Under the pieces are notes generated by a model. That model saw nothing but the letters and a program-made list of their open reading frames with translations. It searched no databases and was not told where the DNA came from. From Natrialba swarupiae (GTDB taxonomy: Archaea; Halobacteriota; Halobacteria; Halobacteriales; Natrialbaceae), in NCBI RefSeq assembly GCF_008245225.1, contig NZ_VTAW01000001.1, positions 248,001 to 312,000 on the forward strand: DNA of 64,000 nucleotides, written 5' to 3'. The position numbers and the translations under genes were made by a program. This document shows positions 59,468-64,000 of the stretch, piece by piece (the first letter of the stretch is position 1; every line of letters begins with the position of its first letter).

Positions 59468-61147
59468 CTACATCATGCCGCCCATGCCACCGCCCATGCC
59501 GCCCATGCCGCCGCCCATACCGCCGCCTGGGCCGCCGGGCATCTCCTCGTCATCGTCGTCGTCGGCGACCGCGAGGTCGCCGGCGGCGATGACGTCGTCG
59601 ATGCGAAGCAGCATGACTGCGGCTTCGGTGGCGGACTCGATCGCCTGGGTCTTCACGCGCAGCGGTTCGTAGACGCCTTCCTCGCCCATGTCGATCGTGT
59701 CGCCGGTAAAGGCATCGAGACCGGCAGCCTCGTTGCCGCCGTCGTGATCGGCACGGAGTTCGACGAGGGAGTCGATGGGGTCGAGTCCGGCGTTCTCGGC
59801 CAGCGTACGCGGGATGACCTCGAGGGCGTCGGCGAAGGCTTCGACGGCGAGCTGTTCGCGGCCGCCGACGGAGTCGGCGTAGTCACGCAGAGCCAGCGAG
59901 AGTTCGACTTCGGGTGCGCCGCCGCCGGCGAGCACCTTGCCGTCCTCGACGGTCGTTCGCACCACACCGAGGGAGTCCTCGATGGCGCGGTCGATCTCGT
60001 CGATGACGTGTTCGGTGCCACCCCGCAGGATGAGGGTGACGGCCTTGGCGTCCTCGACGTCCTCGACGAAGATGCGCTGGTCGCCAGCGATGTCCTGCTG
60101 GGCGACGTTGCCGGCGAAGCCGAGGTCGTCCTCGCTGATGTCGTCGACCGAGGAGACGGGCCGGGCACCGGTCGCGCGGGCCAGCTGGCTCTGGTCGCTG
60201 GATTTGACGCGGCGGACGGCGATGATGCCTTCCTGGGCGAGGTAGTGTTGGGCCATGTCGTCGATGCCGCCGTCGACGAAGACGACGTCCGCGCCGACGT
60301 CGGCGAGCGTCTCGGCCATCTCGCGCAGTTGGGCCTCCTCCTGTTCTAAGAACTGCTCGAGCTGGTCGGGGTCGGTGACGTTGACCTCGGCGTCGATCTC
60401 GGTCTCTTTGATCTCGAGGTCGCCGTCGATGATCGCGACCGACGCGTCCTCCGCGAAGTACGGCATGTTCTCGGAGACGCGCTCTTTGTCGACGATGACT
60501 CCTTCGACGAGTTCGGAGTTCTCGATCGAACCGCCGACGACCTTCTCGACTTTGATGTTGTCCGTGTCGATGCCGTCCTCGTCGGCGACGGACTGGACGG
60601 CGTCGACGACGAGTTCGGAAAGCAGGTCACGAGCGCTCTCTGCGCCTTTGCCGGTCATCGCTGTCGCGGCGATCTGGTGGAGGATCTCGTCGTCGTCTTC
60701 GTCGACGTCGATGGCGATCTCCTCGAGAACGTTGGTGGCCTCCTCGGCGGCCTGGCGATATCCTTGTGCGAGCGTGGTTGCGTGGATGTCCTGCTCTAAG
60801 AGTTCCTCGGCCTGGCTGAGCAATTCACCAGAGACGACGACGGCGCTGGTGGTGCCGTCGCCGACCTCGTCTTCCTGGGTCTCGGCGACTTCGACGATCA
60901 TGTCGGCCGCCGGGTGGTCGATCTCCATCTCGGAGAGGAGAGTCACACCGTCGTTGGTGACGATGACGTTGCCCGTCGAGTCGACGAGCATCTTGTCCAT
61001 GCCCTTCGGGCCGAGTGTGGTTCGTACGGACTCGGCGACGGCCTTGCCGGCCTGGACGTTCATCGACTGTGCGTCTTTGCCGGACGTCCGCTGGCTGTCC
61101 TCCGAGAGAACGATAAGGGGCTGATTGCCCATCTGCTGTTGTGCCAT
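59468..61147 (-). CDS. thermosome (group II chaperonin) subunit
   Basis: The product has 559 residues and forms the double-ring ATP-dependent chaperonin that folds cytosolic proteins. Motifs: [56 protein letters not shown] (ATP site), and later [20 protein letters not shown] and [15 protein letters not shown]. The tail ends in Gly-Met repeats ([14 protein letters not shown]), a normal feature of haloarchaeal subunits. Its promoter has a strong TATA box. The gene stands alone, with the KH-domain gene upstream on the same strand. Confidence 0.95.
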   Translation of the reverse strand: MAQQQMGNQPLIVLSEDSQRTSGKDAQSMNVQAGKAVAESVRTTLGPKGMDKMLVDSTGNVIVTNDGVTLLSEMEIDHPAADMIVEVAETQEDEVGDGTTSAVVVSGELLSQAEELLEQDIHATTLAQGYRQAAEEATNVLEEIAIDVDEDDDEILHQIAATAMTGKGAESARDLLSELVVDAVQSVADEDGIDTDNIKVEKVVGGSIENSELVEGVIVDKERVSENMPYFAEDASVAIIDGDLEIKETEIDAEVNVTDPDQLEQFLEQEEAQLREMAETLADVGADVVFVDGGIDDMAQHYLAQEGIIAVRRVKSSDQSQLARATGARPVSSVDDISEDDLGFAGNVAQQDIAGDQRIFVEDVEDAKAVTLILRGGTEHVIDEIDRAIEDSLGVVRTTVEDGKVLAGGGAPEVELSLALRDYADSVGGREQLAVEAFADALEVIPRTLAENAGLDPIDSLVELRADHDGGNEAAGLDAFTGDTIDMGEEGVYEPLRVKTQAIESATEAAVMLLRIDDVIAAGDLAVADDDDDEEMPGGPGGGMGGGMGGMGGGMGGMM

Positions 61148-61174
61148 AGTCAGGGAAAGATTGATTGTTATTCT

Positions 61175-61182
61175 ATATAAAT
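61175..61182 (-). promoter_or_regulatory. TATA box of thermosome gene
   Basis: TTTATATA on the minus strand is 28 nt upstream of the thermosome ATG at 61147 and is preceded by AAAGA, a plausible TFB-recognition element. This close spacing indicates a near-leaderless message. Confidence 0.65.
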
Positions 61183-61337
61183 CTTTTGAGTGCGTACGAG
61201 GCGAATGCCCCTACGCGGGTATTACCTGGCAGATCCTGCTGAGGTCATCCGCCGTCATTTATATTGTAACCGAGGGGATGTCGAGCGTGAGAGGTCTCGT
61301 CCCGACCGATCACGGATCGAATAGAAGGCCGAGCCGA

Positions 61338-61898
61338 TTAGGCTTCCTCTGAGCCGGGAAACCGGTGGTACTCCAACCCCTGGTGTTTCATCTCGTTGTG
61401 TCGTTCCTCGAGGAACGAGTAGACCGCACCGTGTGGTGCGCCGTCTAAGAGCATCTCCGCGGCGGTACGGACGGCGTCGACCTGTTCGGGCGCGCCGATG
61501 ATGCCGAGCGTCGAGCCGTAGATGACGACCGATGCGCCGGAGAGTTCCTCCATCAGTTCGCGGGTCCGCCCCGATTCGCCGATGAGGCGGCCTTTCTGCC
61601 GTTTCATGTCGTTTTTATTTCTCGAGGCGGCGTCGATATCGACGACGTCGAACAGCATCATATCGTCCTCGAGCAGCCGGAGCGCGTCCTCGGGCGGGAA
61701 TCCGCGCCCGATCGCTCGAACGATCTCCGGGCCTTTGAGGCCGCGAACGGGGTCGCCGACGGCGTCGACCGCAACCGAGCCGTTCTCGGAGTCGATGTCC
61801 AGTCGAACTTCGGCTTCCGCCTCGATTTCGCGCATCGTCTCGCCGCCCTCGCCGATGAGAACACCGATTCGGTCCTGCGGAATCTTCACGTGCTGCAT
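61338..61898 (-). CDS. archaeal KH-domain protein (Dim2/Pno1-like)
   Basis: The product has 186 residues and carries two KH RNA-binding domains. KH1: VKIPQDRIGVLIGEGGETMR (GxxG is GEGG). KH2: KRQKGRLIGESGRTRELMEE (GESG). Blocks RAIGRGFPPEDALRLLEDDM and AEMLLDGAPHGAVYSFLEER are conserved in archaeal ribosome-biogenesis KH proteins related to Dim2/Pno1. It probably works in 16S rRNA processing. ATG 61898 (MQHVKIPQDRIG) is the family start. No RIO kinase or eIF1A gene lies adjacent on the left. Confidence 0.9.
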   Translation of the reverse strand: MQHVKIPQDRIGVLIGEGGETMREIEAEAEVRLDIDSENGSVAVDAVGDPVRGLKGPEIVRAIGRGFPPEDALRLLEDDMMLFDVVDIDAASRNKNDMKRQKGRLIGESGRTRELMEELSGASVVIYGSTLGIIGAPEQVDAVRTAAEMLLDGAPHGAVYSFLEERHNEMKHQGLEYHRFPGSEEA

Positions 61899-62089
61899 GT
61901 ACCCGGCTACTCGCTCGGCGAGGTTAAGCGCTTGGACCGCACTCCGAGCCGCGTTCGGTCGTGTCCCGGCGACCCGTTCCGACCACTGCTCTCTCGAGAA
62001 GCCCGTGGCGATGCGAGACGACGACTGCGGATGGGCGCGACGCGTGAGGGTGGCGTAGTATTTTCCCGCTCGCGAACGACCGGACGAGT

Positions 62090-62665
62090 ATGACCGGTGA
62101 CGACTGTTGGCGCTGCAGAGCGGACGTCGATTCCGACGCGAACTTCTGTTCGGAGTGTGGCGCGGAGCTGACGGAGAGCCGAGACGACGACCGTGCGCCG
62201 GTCGAGAGAGGTGCTGACAGGAGAGCAAAAGCGTTCAGAACCAGCAGGGCGAGTGAATACGAAACTGGCAGTGAGAGCGGATACGGTCCCGATCACGACG
62301 TCGAATACGATCCGGGCCAGAGCGAATACGACACGAGCGGCGGCGAGATAGACGGTACGAACGACGACGAACTCCTGGCCGCGGCCGCACACCTCCTCGC
62401 GATCGTGACGTGGGTCGTCGGCCCGGCGATCGTTCTCGTCGTCACCGACGATCCGTTCGTGGACGAAAACGCCCGCAACGCGTTGAACTGGCAGATCGTT
62501 TACACGGTCGGCATGATCGCGGCGACGCTTCTCTCGGCCATCCTGATCGGGATTCCCTTCTTGATCGTCCTTCCGTTCGTCAACGTCGCCGTCTGTGCGA
62601 TCGCCGCGGTCAAAGCGTACGGCGGCGAAACGTGGACATATCCGTTTACCCCCGATTTCGTCTGA
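62090..62665 (+). CDS. zinc-ribbon protein with DUF4870-type membrane domain
   Basis: The product has 191 residues. The N-terminal zinc ribbon DDCWRCRADVDSDANFCSEC has two CxxC pairs (Cys6, 9, 20, 23). A Ser/Asp/Glu/Tyr-rich linker follows. The C-terminal part has hydrophobic helices AAAAHLLAIVTWVVGPAIVL, then the conserved DPFVDENARNALNWQIVYT, and further helices, typical of DUF4870 membrane proteins. Its role is unknown; the finger may bind a partner or metal at the inner face. Confidence 0.85.
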   Translation: MTGDDCWRCRADVDSDANFCSECGAELTESRDDDRAPVERGADRRAKAFRTSRASEYETGSESGYGPDHDVEYDPGQSEYDTSGGEIDGTNDDELLAAAAHLLAIVTWVVGPAIVLVVTDDPFVDENARNALNWQIVYTVGMIAATLLSAILIGIPFLIVLPFVNVAVCAIAAVKAYGGETWTYPFTPDFV

Positions 62666-62809
62666 TACGGATTGCTATCCCTGCGTACCGCACACCGGAG
62701 AACGGATCCCGGATGCGGCGATACTGCTGGACAGCAGACCGTATGAGCGTTCGGCCCCACATCTGTACGAAAAGAAACTATTTTGTTCGCCCTCCGTGCT
62801 CGTTACGGT

Positions 62810-63529
62810 ATGGTTGATGAAGACGATCACGAACACGACGACGAGGTGCTAGAGCAACTGCTCGGGGGGAACGAGGTGCACATCGATGGTCTTCCGTCCG
62901 AACACTTCTCGGCGGTCAAGTCCGGCCAACATCCCGAGGTGGTCTCGGTCTGTTGTTCGGACTCGCGGGTCCCACAGGAGCGGATGTGGGGGGTCGAAGA
63001 TCCCGGAACGGTCTTTACGCCGAGTAACATCGGCAACCAGGTCTGGGACGACGACGGGGGCGAGCGGATCGTCGACGGGGGCGTCCTGTACCCGATCCAC
63101 CACGCAGGAACCGAGGTCGCGGCGATCGTCGGTCACACCGGCTGTGGAGCGGTGACGGCCGCCTACGACGTCGCGACAGGTGCCGACGAGCCCGGCCCAC
63201 GGGGTGTCGACAAGTGGATCGACCTGCTCGTGCCGGTCGTCGAGGAAGCCCTCGAGAGCAATCTCGTCGACGCGGACGCAGACCGGGAGACGGTGATCAA
63301 CCAGCTCGTCGAGTACAACGTCGACTATCAGGCGACGTTCCTCCGAGAGTCCGAGGACGTCCCCGAGGACGTCGACGTCTACGGCTTCGTCTACGACTTC
63401 CAGGGGATCTACGGCAACGAGGACGGACGGACCTATCTCGTCAACGTCAACGGCGAGACGGATCCCGACGTGATCGCCGACCTGATCCCCGACCGGTACG
63501 AGACGGCGACGCACAGTCTGCTGTACTGA
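62810..63529 (+). CDS. beta-class carbonic anhydrase
   Basis: The product has 239 residues. It interconverts CO2 and bicarbonate. The zinc-ligand motif CCSDSRVPQE has the essential Cys and Asp-Arg pair, and GHTGCGAVTAAYDV provides the His and Cys ligands. The N-terminus is acidic with a HEH run. Conserved VFTPSNIGNQVW matches the beta-class fold. A cytosolic role in bicarbonate supply for anaplerotic or biosynthetic carboxylation is likely. ATG 62810 starts the conserved part. Confidence 0.9.
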   Translation: MVDEDDHEHDDEVLEQLLGGNEVHIDGLPSEHFSAVKSGQHPEVVSVCCSDSRVPQERMWGVEDPGTVFTPSNIGNQVWDDDGGERIVDGGVLYPIHHAGTEVAAIVGHTGCGAVTAAYDVATGADEPGPRGVDKWIDLLVPVVEEALESNLVDADADRETVINQLVEYNVDYQATFLRESEDVPEDVDVYGFVYDFQGIYGNEDGRTYLVNVNGETDPDVIADLIPDRYETATHSLLY

Positions 63530-63653
63530 CGCCACTCCGAGCCTCTGGTCTCACCCCGGACTCACACCGACAGCACTCGCGGAAATCGACCGCCACCGGT
63601 CGGACGACGGATGCACTCGGTATCGTTTTACCGTCGGCGCCGAAAGTGACGAC

Positions 63654-63878
63654 ATGACGATGCGCTCGCTCCTCGAGTCGGACGTCGGGTTCTACTACGC
63701 GATCGGCGCGTTCACGCTCGCCGTCTTCGTCGCCGGAGTGGTCGGACTCTGGGCGATAGGTTCGAGCGGTGTCGGGACCAGAGAGCTGATCGGACTCGTC
63801 GTCGGGTTCGCCGCGTTCATGCTCGTCTACGTCGTCTCGATCGCCGTTCGACGCCTCGAGAAGGCCGAAGACGTCTGA
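63654..63878 (+). CDS. small two-helix membrane protein
   Basis: The product has 74 residues: a short start MTMRSLLESDVGFYY, two hydrophobic helices (about residues 15-35 and 45-66) separated by SSGVGTRELI, and a charged end AVRRLEKAEDV. No family is recognised. Both ATG 63654 and 63660 are possible starts. Confidence 0.7.
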   Translation: MTMRSLLESDVGFYYAIGAFTLAVFVAGVVGLWAIGSSGVGTRELIGLVVGFAAFMLVYVVSIAVRRLEKAEDV

Positions 63879-63929
63879 TCGCCGAGAGTCGGAGCGTTTA
63901 TACGTGTGTAGGAACTCCCTTCAAAGGCA

Positions 63930-64000
63930 ATGGCGAAAGGAACCGTTGATTTCTTCAACGACACTGGCGGCTACGGATTCATCGAGACTGAGGACGCGGA
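63930..64000 (+). CDS. cspA: cold-shock-domain protein (partial, runs off window)
   Basis: Only the first 23 codons are present: AKGTVDFFNDTGGYGFIETE. This is the RNP1-containing start of a CspA-like nucleic-acid-binding protein (K-G-x-V-x-F-F, then GYGFIE). A TTTATACG box about 33 nt upstream of the ATG fits its promoter. The rest lies beyond the right edge. Confidence 0.85.
   Translation, partial: MAKGTVDFFNDTGGYGFIETEDA

Noticed and set aside
59468-59530. Pro-rich plus-strand peptide and tandem repeat at the thermosome 3' end
   Set aside because: It is the antisense of the Gly-Met tail of the thermosome subunit, a normal feature of that family.
1-64000. CRISPR array, rRNA genes, replication origin
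   Set aside because: I saw no spaced identical repeats with unique spacers, no rRNA sequence, and no Orc1/Cdc6 gene or ORB-type repeats.

Overview
The window is chromosomal DNA of an extremely halophilic archaeon (class Halobacteria). The evidence is high GC with strongly acidic proteins, twin-arginine lipoproteins, a doublet histone, Rpa2/Rpa3-type single-strand binding proteins, a TATA-binding protein, a group II chaperonin (thermosome), tRNA genes without encoded CCA, and TATA boxes lying about 25-30 nt before start codons. The very frequent CTCGAG and a palindromic repeat ending in CTATAG make me favour a Natrialbales-type genome (Natrinema/Haloterrigena relatives). That last step is inference.

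Layout. 1-4.4 kb: the end of an HPP membrane protein, a decayed halocyanin, an FxLYD lipoprotein, a tandem pair of paralogous membrane proteins and a cupin. 4.6-9.5 kb: a carbohydrate-type ABC importer (ATPase and two permeases) converging on its likely binding-protein gene. 9.6-13.6 kb: AI-2E exporter family protein, aldo/keto reductase, ATP-dependent PEP carboxykinase. 13.67-16.94 kb: an accessory patch. It holds a sharply AT-rich segment fused into a lipoprotein gene, an integrase broken by one extra base in a homopolymer, and a tRNA-His whose 3' end faces the integrase. 17-26.4 kb: VOC enzymes, an esterase, the rpa3-rpap3 pair, MoaB, and two CobW-type GTPases diverging from a NikR-like regulator. 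26.7-35.7 kb: a PAS histidine kinase, then an RNA- and DNA-information block with tRNA-Asn, CCA-adding enzyme, HDAC-like deacetylase, doublet histone, Rpa2, tRNA-Arg with tandem copies of its 3' end, and RNase P RNA. 35.7-43.6 kb: AMMECR1, sensor-domain membrane proteins and small membrane proteins, and an NAD-salvage group (nicotinate phosphoribosyltransferase, nicotinamidase, NUDIX). 43.7-53.3 kb: a metal and arsenic resistance island (CopA, ArsR, ACR3, UspA, ArsC, MBL hydrolase, CopB). 53.4-64 kb: HisG, a small winged-helix protein, palindromic repeats, a potassium-channel-like protein, TBP, a tRNA methyltransferase, an ornithine cyclodeaminase homologue, thermosome, a KH protein, carbonic anhydrase and the start of a cold-shock protein.

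Most unusual points: the chimeric lipoprotein with an AT-rich foreign body; the histone-deacetylase gene pair in which the histone has only two lysines; stacked copies of the tRNA-Arg 3' end; and a metal island in which a UspA protein is translationally coupled to arsenate reductase and CopB carries a dense Cys/His N-terminus. I found no CRISPR array and no complete transposase or prophage.
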